Shown: piece after piece, positions 27,512-35,891 of the stretch
How positions within the stretch are numbered: the stretch's first letter is position 1
Layout of the letters: each line of letters opens with the position of its first letter
Program-made: the position numbers and the translations under genes
NCBI GenBank assembly: GCA_041752115.1
Contig: JBGSHS010000197.1
Span: forward strand, 13,419 to 77,418
Length of the DNA stretch: 64,000 bases
Source of the DNA: JAJRVM01 sp041752115
GTDB taxonomy: Bacteria; Planctomycetota; Planctomycetia; Pirellulales; Pirellulaceae
Reading direction: 5' to 3'
The notes under the pieces: generated by a model
What the model was told of the DNA's origin: nothing
Database searches by the model: none
Seen by the model: the letters and a program-made list of their open reading frames with translations, nothing else

Positions 27512-28225
27512 GTGAAGCGATTGAGCCATGGCACGATGTGTGGTGATTGCTGCTTGCCGTTGCAGGCGAAAGGATTGAGCAAGCAGTACGGATTCCGGGC
27601 GGTGTTGCGCGACGTAACGCTGCAACTGTCGGCTGGAGAGCTCGTTGGTCTGCTCGGACCCAATGGGTCCGGCAAGACGACTCTGCTGGGGTGTCTCGCT
27701 TCCGTCATTCGTCCCACGGAGGGGGAGGTGCGATGGTTTGGCGAGGCAGTGCTCGATGCCTCACGCCGAGGCTGGATCGGATTGGTTTCGCACCAGAGTC
27801 GGCTTTATCCGCAATTGTCGCTCCAGGAGAACCTGGTGTTTGCCGCACGGATGCATCGGGTCGACGAAGCCGTGCCGACCGTCATGCGTGTACTGCAACG
27901 GGTGGGCCTGGAAGCACACGCCGGGAAATTGCCGTCGCAGGTATCACAGGGCATGCGTCAGCGTGTGGCCATTTCCCGCGCGCTGTTGCACGATCCATCG
28001 ATCGTACTGTTGGATGAACCCTTCACGGGGCTCGACGTGGCGGGTCGCAGCTGGTTAGTAGAGCGGCTGATCGACTTGAAGCGATCAGGGCGGGCGATAT
28101 GTCTCGTCACGCACGACGTGGCTCGGCTGAGCGGCCTGGCCGATCGGTACTGGCAGTTGGAGGGTGGGCGTCTGCAGCAACTGGCGGAAGGTGGCGAGAT
28201 CGCGTTTCGGCAAGCTGCAGCATAG
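27512..28225 (+). CDS. ccmA: Cytochrome c maturation ABC ATPase CcmA
   Basis: Start taken as GTG 27512 (237 aa), with MCGDCC at ATG 27536 the alternative; the frame is open back to TTG 27425. Walker A is GPNGSGKT, the signature VSQGMRQR and Walker B IVLLDEPFTGLD, with Q-loop SHQSRLYPQL. CcmA with CcmB and CcmC releases holo-CcmE from the membrane complex in an ATP-dependent step. Size and motifs fit the CcmA family. The gene follows ccmF after a 240-base gap containing the 28-bp repeats, so the operon may be partly split here. Confidence 0.92.
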   Translation: MKRLSHGTMCGDCCLPLQAKGLSKQYGFRAVLRDVTLQLSAGELVGLLGPNGSGKTTLLGCLASVIRPTEGEVRWFGEAVLDASRRGWIGLVSHQSRLYPQLSLQENLVFAARMHRVDEAVPTVMRVLQRVGLEAHAGKLPSQVSQGMRQRVAISRALLHDPSIVLLDEPFTGLDVAGRSWLVERLIDLKRSGRAICLVTHDVARLSGLADRYWQLEGGRLQQLAEGGEIAFRQAAA

Positions 28226-28250
28226 ACGGAGAGGTCGAGGGAGGAGTGAG

Positions 28251-28922
28251 GTGCTAGCGCAGTTCTGGTGGATCATCCAGAAGGACCTGATGAGTGAGTT
28301 GCGTGGTCGCCGCAGTTGGCCGGCCATGTTGGTGCTCGGCATCGTAGTGGCGCTGGTCTTTGGTCTGCAAATGGATCTGTTACCGCAGCAGCGCCAGCAG
28401 GTGTTGGGCGGACTGCTCTGGTTGGCGGTTTTCTTCGCCGGCATGACAGCGGTGGATCGGTCTTTCGCGGCTGAACACGAGGACGGTTGCTGGCAGGGGA
28501 TGAAGCTGTTGCCTGTTGGACCTGGCACGTTGTTTCTGGCGAAGTGGCTGGTCAATACGATCGCTCTGCTGGCCTTGTCGGCCGTGCTGATTCCGTTGTT
28601 CTTTGTGCTGGGAGAACAGCCACTGTGGAGGCACGCGGGTGAGTTGGCACAGATTGCGGTTTTGGCCTGTCCCGGCCTGGCGGCAGTGGGGACGCTGGTC
28701 AGCGCTCTGGCCATCGGAAGCGGGCGGGGCGGGAGTCCGCTGGTGCTCGTTGTCCTGCCGCTGGTGATTCCCGTGGTATTGGCGGCGGCCGAGTGCACGC
28801 GGCTGGCAGTGCAAGGTGAGTTCACGGATTCAAGTGGTCGATGGCTTCAGATGCTGGCTGCCTTTGCGGTGATATTCACGACGGCCGGCACCCTGCTGTT
28901 TGAATTCGCAATCGAGGATTAG
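28251..28922 (+). CDS. ccmB: Haem exporter membrane subunit CcmB
   Basis: 223 aa; GTG 28251 with GGGAGGAG upstream is preferred over upstream ATG 28164, which lies inside ccmA. Six membrane helices; the opening FWWIIQKDLMSELRGRRSW is the CcmB family N-terminus. It forms the transporter-like part of the CcmABCD complex with CcmA. The start lies 25 bases after the ccmA stop and ccmC starts 4 bases after its own stop, so these three are an operon. Confidence 0.92.
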   Translation: MLAQFWWIIQKDLMSELRGRRSWPAMLVLGIVVALVFGLQMDLLPQQRQQVLGGLLWLAVFFAGMTAVDRSFAAEHEDGCWQGMKLLPVGPGTLFLAKWLVNTIALLALSAVLIPLFFVLGEQPLWRHAGELAQIAVLACPGLAAVGTLVSALAIGSGRGGSPLVLVVLPLVIPVVLAAAECTRLAVQGEFTDSSGRWLQMLAAFAVIFTTAGTLLFEFAIED

Positions 28923-28925
28923 AGA

Positions 28926-29606
28926 ATGCGACGGATCAGTGTGGGGACGACTTGCGTGGCCTTGGTGTGGCAGCTGCTGCTAGCCGGTTTGTTGGCCGGC
29001 GCAGTTCTTTGCGCATGTTGGGTCGCACCGACGGAGGCCACGATGGGGCATGCTCAGCGAATCGTCTACTTGCATGTGCCGGTAGCGTGGCTGGGCTTGT
29101 TGGCGATGCTGGTCATGGCGGTCTGCGGAGCGAGTTATCTGTGCACACGCAGATTGTTGTGGGATCAGTGGTTTCAGGCCGCGGCCGAGTCTGGCTGGTT
29201 GTGCACGAGTCTGACGTTGGTTACCGGCTCGCTGTGGGCTCACGAAGCGTGGGGAACCTGGTGGGAGTGGGATCCTCGGTTGACTTCAGCGTTCGTGATG
29301 TGGTGCATCTTTTGCGGAGTCCTGCTGGTTCGTTCGGGGCTGGATGATCCGCACCGGGCGGCGCGTGCCGGTGCCGTGCTGGGGATCCTAGGCGCGCTGG
29401 ATGTCCCGCTGGTCGTCATGGCGACTCGCTGGTTCCGAGGGCTGCATCCGGTGGCTCCTCAGATGGATCCGGTAATGCGATGGACACTGCTGTTCTGTGG
29501 TCTGGCGTTCACGCTGTTTTTTGGCTGGGTCGTCCACCATCGCCGTCAGCAGATTGCATTGGAGCAGCTTGCGATGCGTCTGCAACTGCAGACGGAACCC
29601 GAGTAA
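28926..29606 (+). CDS. ccmC: Haem-handling membrane protein CcmC
   Basis: 226 aa with six helices. WGTWWEWDPRLTSAFV is the WWD motif. The two family haem-ligand histidines are present (VYLHVPVAW near 45-60 and RGLHPVAP near 185). CcmC loads haem onto CcmE. The next gene in the direction of transcription is ccmD, 192 bases away, with a tandem repeat in the gap. Confidence 0.92.
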   Translation: MRRISVGTTCVALVWQLLLAGLLAGAVLCACWVAPTEATMGHAQRIVYLHVPVAWLGLLAMLVMAVCGASYLCTRRLLWDQWFQAAAESGWLCTSLTLVTGSLWAHEAWGTWWEWDPRLTSAFVMWCIFCGVLLVRSGLDDPHRAARAGAVLGILGALDVPLVVMATRWFRGLHPVAPQMDPVMRWTLLFCGLAFTLFFGWVVHHRRQQIALEQLAMRLQLQTEPE

Positions 29607-29624
29607 CTGGGCAGGAGCTTTGAG

Positions 29625-29693
29625 GTGGCACTGGCTTTGCATATGCGTGGCACTGGCTTTGCCTATGCGTGGCACTGGCTTTGCCAGTGCAGG
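29625..29693. repeat. Three tandem copies of 22-bp GTGGCACTGGCTTTGC repeat
   Basis: GTGGCACTGGCTTTGC plus ATATGC (29625-29646), the same plus CTATGC (29647-29668), then a third copy ending in a palindrome (GCACTGGCTTTGCCAGTGC, to 29693). Related copies are at 39777-39844 and 50796-50817. It lies between ccmC and ccmD. Confidence 0.9.
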
Positions 29694-29798
29694 TGGGGAA
29701 TGGCACAAACTACGCCGGTACCGACCGGAGACAAGAGCTGCTGCCAGTTCAGGCGGGGGCGGGATTGAGGGTGGGGATAAGGAAGTGGAGCTTCGCCC

Positions 29799-29963
29799 AT
29801 GAACACGTTTATGATCGGTTATGTGATCGTCTGGGTAACCGTCGTTGTCTATCTGGGATTCATCAGTCAGCGTCAACGGCAACTCAGGCAGCAATACGAG
29901 GAACTGCGACGTCGCGTGGAGCAGTCTGACGCGTCAGACACGAGCCGGCATCGCGCAGCCTGA
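29799..29963 (+). CDS. ccmD: Haem exporter small subunit CcmD-like (54 aa)
   Basis: 54 aa, from ATG 29799 behind GGAAGTGGAG. One N-terminal membrane helix (FMIGYVIVWVTVVVYLGFI) is followed by a charged coiled-coil-like tail (RQRQLRQQYEELRRRVEQ), the normal CcmD shape. CcmD stabilises CcmABC and CcmE release. Position right after ccmC supports the name. Confidence 0.85.
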   Translation: MNTFMIGYVIVWVTVVVYLGFISQRQRQLRQQYEELRRRVEQSDASDTSRHRAA

Positions 29964-29981
29964 AGCGGGGAGGATCGAGAC

Positions 29982-31052
29982 GTGAGTATGGGAATTGCCG
30001 CCTGTTTATGCGTACTGCTGGCGAACGATCCATCCCTCGAGCAGGTCACCGGGACCATCGAAGGGGTGGTGATGAATGCTTCGCAAGACCATGCACCCGT
30101 TGCGGAGGCGGAGGTCATCCTCCAGGTCCTCTTGGAAGGGAAATTCGCGCCGGTCGAAACGACTCGGTCCGACGCGCTGGGACGCTTCCATTTCGACTGT
30201 CTGCCTGTGGGGCCCGATGCCCTTTACCTGCCTGGTGCCACGCGCGATGGGATCTTCTATCCGGGCAGACGCATTGAGTTCTCGACGCAACACCGAACTG
30301 CGTACATGACCATTCCGGTCCACGACAGCGTTCGTCAGCCGAATCCGCTGGTGATTCGCGAGCACGAGATCGTCTTGCGGGCTGAGGGGAACGCGCTGCA
30401 GGTGGTCGAATCGATGTTGATCGAAAACCCGGTCCCGGTGACATACGTCGGGGACGGCGATGAGCAATCGCAGAAGATGTCCGCCACCTTTCGCTTGGGA
30501 ATCCCGGCGAACTTCCGGCGTTTGACGTTTGAGAAGGAGTTCTATGGTCGCGCTTTCCAGGTGATTGACGGACAGGTCGTCACGACGATTCCCTGGACTC
30601 CTGGCCAGCGGTCGGTGCGTTTTACCTATACCATTGTCGATTCCGAAACGCTGGATCGATGGGAACATCGTTGGGATGTGCCGTGTGAGCATCTTCTGTT
30701 GCGTGTGCAGCAGGACGCTCCCGAGAAGATCTCTTGCAGTCTCGGGCCGGCTTCGGGCCTGACAGAGCAGGAGGCAGTGTTCCAGTTCGATGCGGCCCAG
30801 TTGGCGGGCGTCGAGGAGTTGCACGTCACGTTGAGCCGACGTCCTCGGTCGTGGAACTGGCACGCACGCTGGATCGCCGTGGTGTTGCTGCTGGGGGCTG
30901 TGTCGGCAGCGGCTTTCTGGAGACGTCACCTGCAGCGTCGCCTGGGTGCCCGGCGGCTGGCCGATGACGCGGTCACGCTGAAGATCCCAGCGCAGGATCA
31001 TCATGCCGCAGGGCGACCGAAGGACCATCGTCGGTGCCGTCGTGCTGCCTGA
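29982..31052 (+). CDS. Carboxypeptidase-regulatory-like membrane-anchored protein in ccm operon
   Basis: 356 aa, GTG 29982 with GGGGAGGA 7 bases upstream (ATG 29988 alternative). A signal segment (MGIAACLCVLLAN) precedes a carboxypeptidase-regulatory-like domain (GTIEGVVMNASQ; TTRSDALGRFHFDCLPVGP), a long beta-rich region (IREHEIVLRAEGN; TFRLGIPANFRRLTFEKEF) and a C-terminal membrane helix (HARWIAVVLLLGAVSAAAFW). No cysteine pair or haem motif of CcmH is present, so it does not replace CcmH. It starts 18 bases after ccmD and a strong hairpin follows its stop, so it is the last gene of the ccm operon. Role unknown; assistance to cytochrome assembly is inference from position. Confidence 0.7.
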   Translation: MSMGIAACLCVLLANDPSLEQVTGTIEGVVMNASQDHAPVAEAEVILQVLLEGKFAPVETTRSDALGRFHFDCLPVGPDALYLPGATRDGIFYPGRRIEFSTQHRTAYMTIPVHDSVRQPNPLVIREHEIVLRAEGNALQVVESMLIENPVPVTYVGDGDEQSQKMSATFRLGIPANFRRLTFEKEFYGRAFQVIDGQVVTTIPWTPGQRSVRFTYTIVDSETLDRWEHRWDVPCEHLLLRVQQDAPEKISCSLGPASGLTEQEAVFQFDAAQLAGVEELHVTLSRRPRSWNWHARWIAVVLLLGAVSAAAFWRRHLQRRLGARRLADDAVTLKIPAQDHHAAGRPKDHRRCRRAA

Positions 31053-31065
31053 CCTGACAAAGTGA

Positions 31066-31094
31066 GCGGCCCGTACCGGAGTGGTACGGGCCGC
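31066..31094. terminator. Strong bidirectional hairpin terminator
   Basis: GCGGCCCGTACC-GGAGT-GGTACGGGCCGC: a perfect 12-bp stem with a 5-base loop, 13 bases after the ccm operon stop, followed by CGTTTGTCT. It lies between convergent genes and probably ends both transcripts. Confidence 0.85.
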
Positions 31095-31145
31095 CGTTTG
31101 TCTGGGGCTTCTACTGCCGGTGACCAGCAAAGGTCGCCGACGAGA

Positions 31146-33419
31146 TCAATAGACGGCGCTCAGGCCAGCCAGGAACATGTGGGCCGCGCCGCTGTTCCAG
31201 CCGTTCTGGACGTCGTCCCAATCATAGTAGTTGTAGCGGAAATAGCTGTTGACATTCGCGGTCAGGCGGATGTCGGTGCCGGCCATGAGTCGCCAGGTGT
31301 TGGTCCGCACCGCACTGTACGTGGGCAGGTCGGTGTAGTCGTTCCCATTGAGTACTGCCAGTGGTGATGGGGCTGGATCTTGGAAGAAGTTCCGGCTTCG
31401 AACATACTCAACGCCGCTTGTCAGAGTGACGTTCTCAGACCAGGCGTAGTTCGCTCCCAAGTTGAACACGTCCGCACGTCCCGTGTAGTTCCAGGGAGAC
31501 GTGTAGTACTCCGGGTTCGCCACGACCAGATTGTCAGACGCGGCGCCGAGCGTGATGTCCTGCCGGATCCAGTTTGAGAACGTGGCATATCCACCGGTGA
31601 ACGACCACCTGTCATCGGGAGCATACCAGCTGCTGATGACGATCGGGTAGTTATCTTCGTCGAATCGCACGTACTCAGCGTGGCTGTACGAGTTCTGGAT
31701 CCAGAACGAGCCGGTCAACATGAAATCTTCGGAGGGGTTCCAGTTTCCGCCGATTTCGACACGGTCCTCATGCGTGGGCTGGTTGCTGTTGAGGCCTGCG
31801 TCCACGTCGTCGGTTCCTTCTGTGACACCGTAAAGTGGATCCTTGCTGTCGAGCATGCGATAGCGAAGGAACGAACTGAACATGGCCGACCAGTCATGTT
31901 GTACGCCTACGAAGAAGTCGTTTGTCTTCGTTGTAGGTTGCGTCCAGTCGTCACCGGCCAGATCGTACGTGACATGATCACGTTCGATCTGTCGATACTC
32001 GTATCCGCCGACCAGGGCCATGCGAGAAATGGACCCGCTGCGGTCATAGAACGGTCGCCATCGGCTCTTGAAGCCTACGGCAGAATAGGTCCGGTCGACT
32101 AGGTAGAAGCCACCTGCCACTGGCGAAACGCTTTCCTGCCAGCCAGCGGCTTCGTCTGGGTACCGAGTATTGAGAGCCATATCATCATTCGAGTTGTTCT
32201 GTACGAAGGATTTTCCATAGGCAGTCAGAGTCAATCCATCAATCGACTGATTGCTTAATCGGGCGTCGACGCCGTAGAATTTCCGGTCAGACTCTCGGAA
32301 CTCATTGTGAGTATTTCCGACGTTGCCCAGCACGTAGAGATCGGTGTCAGGTCCCAAGTCGGCAAGCACCTTCAGGCGATCGATTTCCGTGTAGTTCTCC
32401 GGCACATATCCGAAGAAGACGGCTGTTCCGGTCGGGCCAAAGCCCTCCGTGTTGCGCGTGTTGGTATACGTCAGCATCTGATCGTCTTGCTGGAACTTCC
32501 GCATTGTCCGAGAATATTCCAGAGTCAGCCAATCGAACCGAGCGGTGATCACTGGTTCCACTTCCATGGTCAGCCAATCCACATGCTGTCCTTGGCTGGT
32601 CAAATGGCATCGGCTGCCTCCTGGTGGCGGAGCCGGGGATTGGCAGTGAGCCACGGCATTGGCTTGGCGTGTGCCTTCTTTCTTCATACCCCAGAAGTTC
32701 AGTCGCCAGGAGAGATTTTCGGAGATGTCTCCTTTCACATGTGCGTCCATCTGCTGCACGCGTAACGCGTAATCATAACCGGCATTGAGATCTTCACCGT
32801 ACATCACATAGCCGGGCCTACCGGTGGGAAGAGGCGGATCATAGAAGCCGCCGAGTGGAGGAAAGCCGTTCGGCAGCGCCGGGCCGCCGACCGGATCGTG
32901 TCCGAGTCGGTGCAGGTAGCGACCATAGTCAAGATTCGCACTGACCGTGGGGCCAAAGTAATAGACGCCGGCCATCGTGGACTGGTTTTCTGGGCCGAAG
33001 CCATAGTAGTCGATCGTTCGAACACCATCGGAGCTCAGGCCCTCGACGTCCCAGAACGGGGAAGAACTATCGAGTCCCATCCACTCGCCTACGCCATAAG
33101 GCGATCCCTTCGTGGCAAGTCCCCACCAGCCAAATCGCACGGCTTGGCGATAGGCAGGCGTGACCGGTCCACATGTCAGCCAGGGTGCTCCGTAGGAGTG
33201 CTCGTAAGAATCGTCCAAAGCGAACGCCGAGGAGGCTGTTGACGATGGCTCGTCAGTTGCGGCTTCCGCAGCTTTCTCCGGAACTGGTACGTCGCCTCCA
33301 TCATCCGATATCCACGTGTTGAAGCCTTGGGAGGGCTCAGGCGGTCCAGCGACTGCCAGCGAGGATGATCCCAGCAGGATCACCACCGCTCCGATCATAT
33401 AGAAAAACCCGAGTTTCAT
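31146..33419 (-). CDS. Outer-membrane beta-barrel, MtrB/porin-cytochrome conduit type
   Basis: 757 aa, ATG 33419. A signal peptide (IGAVVILLGSSSLAVAG) is followed by a low-complexity linker (VPEKAAEAATDEPSSTASS) and then many alternating amphipathic strands to the end (for example TLTAYGKSFVQNNSN, MALVGGYEYRQIERD, LTANVNSYFRYNYYDWDD). It ends in LSAVY, an outer-membrane C-terminal aromatic. Length and strand pattern resemble MtrB/PioB-type porins that hold a multihaem cytochrome. The 14-haem lipoprotein gene lies directly upstream on the same strand (64-base gap), the layout of porin-cytochrome complexes. I cannot show homology to MtrB specifically; another large porin is the alternative. Confidence 0.72.
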   Translation of the reverse strand: MKLGFFYMIGAVVILLGSSSLAVAGPPEPSQGFNTWISDDGGDVPVPEKAAEAATDEPSSTASSAFALDDSYEHSYGAPWLTCGPVTPAYRQAVRFGWWGLATKGSPYGVGEWMGLDSSSPFWDVEGLSSDGVRTIDYYGFGPENQSTMAGVYYFGPTVSANLDYGRYLHRLGHDPVGGPALPNGFPPLGGFYDPPLPTGRPGYVMYGEDLNAGYDYALRVQQMDAHVKGDISENLSWRLNFWGMKKEGTRQANAVAHCQSPAPPPGGSRCHLTSQGQHVDWLTMEVEPVITARFDWLTLEYSRTMRKFQQDDQMLTYTNTRNTEGFGPTGTAVFFGYVPENYTEIDRLKVLADLGPDTDLYVLGNVGNTHNEFRESDRKFYGVDARLSNQSIDGLTLTAYGKSFVQNNSNDDMALNTRYPDEAAGWQESVSPVAGGFYLVDRTYSAVGFKSRWRPFYDRSGSISRMALVGGYEYRQIERDHVTYDLAGDDWTQPTTKTNDFFVGVQHDWSAMFSSFLRYRMLDSKDPLYGVTEGTDDVDAGLNSNQPTHEDRVEIGGNWNPSEDFMLTGSFWIQNSYSHAEYVRFDEDNYPIVISSWYAPDDRWSFTGGYATFSNWIRQDITLGAASDNLVVANPEYYTSPWNYTGRADVFNLGANYAWSENVTLTSGVEYVRSRNFFQDPAPSPLAVLNGNDYTDLPTYSAVRTNTWRLMAGTDIRLTANVNSYFRYNYYDWDDVQNGWNSGAAHMFLAGLSAVY

Positions 33420-33483
33420 TTCGATTTGCTCCCCTGAGTAGTCTGCGATTCACATCAATTCACGTTTAGCCATGCCTGTTTCT

Positions 33484-35034
33484 TTACCGGAACATGCCGC
33501 CTGGCATATGCGGTTGTGAAGGCAGATCGCTGCCGTGAATCTGGGCGTGACAGGCCGTACAATCGGTGTAGTAGGCGGCCCGCAACTGCGGATAACGATC
33601 GATGTTCACGCGGTCTCCGCTGTTCGGCGGCGTGTTCGGTCGCGGCCCGCCATGGAGATCGTTGCGGTGTCCCACATGACATCGCAGGCAGAGGAATGTG
33701 GTTGGTTGTTTCAGCAGGTTGTTGGCTACGGTACCGTGCGGCAAGTGGCAAATGCCGCAGTCTTCGGTGACCGGAGCGTGTTCGTAGGCGAAAGGACCTT
33801 GCTTGTCTGCATGGCACTTGTAGCAGAGCAGGTTCGGACCGTCGGCCCTGACGCTGCCGCTCTGCTGGTTGTGCGGATCATGGCAATCCGAGCAGAACAT
33901 CTTGCCTTCCTTCACGGGGTGATGTGAGGGGAGGGCAAAGGCACTGTAAATTTCGGGATGGCACTTGTAGCAGGCATCCGGTTCCTGCACGGCCATCGCG
34001 CGGCGTCGAGTGCGGGCGACGTTCGTGTGCAGAAAGCTCACGCCGGTGGCTTGCGGGAATTCATCCACCGATGAGCTCGGGTGCGGATTGTGGCAGTCGG
34101 TGCAACCGACGCCGTAGAGATTGTGCGTCGAACCGTGCCAAGCCATCGTGGGTGAATCTTGCTGGTGGCACTGCAGGCACAACTCAGTGCGTGTCGATTC
34201 GCGGATCTTGTCGTGAGCGTCATGGCAGGTGGTGCAGTTGAGTCCGCTCTGGCCGCACATCTGGTGAGGTCCGGCGACCATGGCCGCTTCCTGCAGATCA
34301 CCATGGCACTTGAAGCAGGTGGCTGGGGCTACCGCGTTCAGATTGTTCGACGTGCCCGCCAAGCTCGGTTGGGTGTCAGCCGGTTCCTGGAAACTGGCCA
34401 GGTGAATGGCGTTTCCGTGGACGTCAACAGCCAGTTCGCCCGGCTCGGTCGTCGCTTTGGTTCCCGGAGGAACGTTGTAGTGGGCCGTATGGCAGGCGAG
34501 GCAAGACAATCCTGCATGGGCGTGCTTGGAACATCGCCATTGGGCGCCGGGGGCACAAGCGTTCTGCTCATGACACTTCAAGCAGAGCTCCGATGCCTGG
34601 GCCGGTTGCATCGTCTTGAAGCTCAGGATCAGCCCCGGTTCTTTGCCGCGCGTTTTGACATGCTCGCTGCCGGGACCGTGGCATGCTTCGCATGCCTGTC
34701 CCTCTTCGTGAATGCCCCGGTGGACGTTTTGAGCGAACGTCTCGGTGTACACTTTGTGGCAGTTCAGGCAGAGTTCGTCGTCATTGACAAACTCCGCTCC
34801 CTCCACCACTGGTACGTTGGCGCGGATGGCTGACAACGAAACCTGCCGGAACTTCTCGTTGGGCTTGGGCCACCCCGGCTCCAATTCCGTGTCGGCGCGG
34901 CGCGTCTCCGTGCGTGGCGAACTGCAGGAGGTCAGCGTCAAGCACAAGAGCGCTGCCAGGCAGAACGGTGCCAGCAAGAAGACCTGGAAGAAAGACCGGG
35001 ACGCAGTGATCCGGTAGCGACTGATATCGCACAC
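33484..35034 (-). CDS. 14-haem c-type lipoprotein cytochrome, DmsE/MtrA-like
   Basis: 516 aa, GTG 35034 with a strong AAGGAGG ribosome site. The signal peptide ends in a lipobox (LTLTSC), so the protein is probably lipid-anchored. Fourteen CXXCH sites are countable, from CLNCH to CTACH; the spacing near the front (CEACHGPGSEH, then CLKCH) resembles the decahaem DmsE/MtrA family, here extended by four haems. Many haem-binding histidines lie between. Directly downstream is the porin-like gene, so the pair could carry electrons across the outer membrane. A lipid-anchored MtrA-like protein is unusual; Geobacter-type conduits are the nearest idea. Electron acceptor unknown. Confidence 0.87.
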   Translation of the reverse strand: MCDISRYRITASRSFFQVFLLAPFCLAALLCLTLTSCSSPRTETRRADTELEPGWPKPNEKFRQVSLSAIRANVPVVEGAEFVNDDELCLNCHKVYTETFAQNVHRGIHEEGQACEACHGPGSEHVKTRGKEPGLILSFKTMQPAQASELCLKCHEQNACAPGAQWRCSKHAHAGLSCLACHTAHYNVPPGTKATTEPGELAVDVHGNAIHLASFQEPADTQPSLAGTSNNLNAVAPATCFKCHGDLQEAAMVAGPHQMCGQSGLNCTTCHDAHDKIRESTRTELCLQCHQQDSPTMAWHGSTHNLYGVGCTDCHNPHPSSSVDEFPQATGVSFLHTNVARTRRRAMAVQEPDACYKCHPEIYSAFALPSHHPVKEGKMFCSDCHDPHNQQSGSVRADGPNLLCYKCHADKQGPFAYEHAPVTEDCGICHLPHGTVANNLLKQPTTFLCLRCHVGHRNDLHGGPRPNTPPNSGDRVNIDRYPQLRAAYYTDCTACHAQIHGSDLPSQPHMPGGMFR

Positions 35035-35891
35035 GAGGTCGCCTCCTTGCTTGAGGGACAGAATCCGTGCAGGGCGACGAGAGGATGCACCATCATCGCC
35101 GCTGTGTGTGGCGGGAGAGCTGCGCGATCCGACGGCAAGTCCGATACGTAGGACCAGCTCGCCGTCCAGTCATTGAACAGCGAGAAGTGTGGTGTCGGAT
35201 GCGACTCTGGTTAGCTACGTGGTTAATCGCCCATAAAATCTTTCCTTCTTGAAAATTTCACAACTTCCGCTTGACAATTCAGGTTTTGTCATTCTGAGAT
35301 GCAAAAAATGCCCCGCGATCTGGTGGACGTTCGTGTTCGCGAATCGGTTCGTGTCTCCCTCGGATCTTCCACCAGCCTTGTCCAGCTTGCCAGTTCGTGG
35401 CCGAGGGGAAATGCGGAGCGTGGACCTGTCACGGCGAATTGCCCGGGCGGCAGTGACTTTGCGGATCGTCTCGCCCTGGGAAACGCGACACGATGCGCTG
35501 CTGTGTTCCTGTGTCAGAGCACAGGAAACGTGAACCTGCCGGTGCATGACGAAAACGCCTCACGGCAGATCGACCGCAGGGCGAGCAGCCGGCTCGTGGC
35601 CCCCGACGAAGTCCACCCGGCCCTGTATTGTGTGAACTCCGCACGCCCCCCGGTGTCGCAACCGTCGGCGTGTCCGCGTCCCGCCACTCCGCCACGAATG
35701 GTCCGAGATCGCTCTTGCTTGTCTGGCTCATAACCAATAGATTCTCCCCCCGAGCGTGTGGAGGCGGGGCACGGCCGGCATGGCATGGTTTCTGGCCGAT
35801 GACGCCAGTCGTTGGAGAAGCGTGCCGGTGCCGCACAGGATCGGTCTTGCGGCTTGCGGCGCACAAAGAAATGTGATGGAAGCGACGGCTC
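35035..35891. other. Divergent intergenic region with AT-rich promoter-like tract
   Basis: About 860 bases between the cytochrome gene (minus) and the ResB-like gene (plus). Bases 35220-35300 are far richer in A/T than the surroundings and contain TTGACA (35271) and a near-palindrome TTGAAAATTTCACAA (about 35249-35263). On minus this tract could drive the cytochrome/porin pair. The rest has only shadow frames. No start site can be fixed. Confidence 0.5.
35249..35300. promoter_or_regulatory. Candidate operator/promoter upstream of cytochrome-porin pair
   Basis: AT-rich stretch with the near-palindrome TTGAAAATTTCACAA and a TGACA...TGTCA inverted pair around 35272-35290. The position about 230 bases from the cytochrome start makes regulation of that gene possible. 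No known regulator motif is matched. Confidence 0.3.

Noticed and set aside
29982..31052. Possible CcmH function for the gene after ccmD
   Set aside because: No CxxC redox motif of the CcmH type is present; the domains are regulatory-like.
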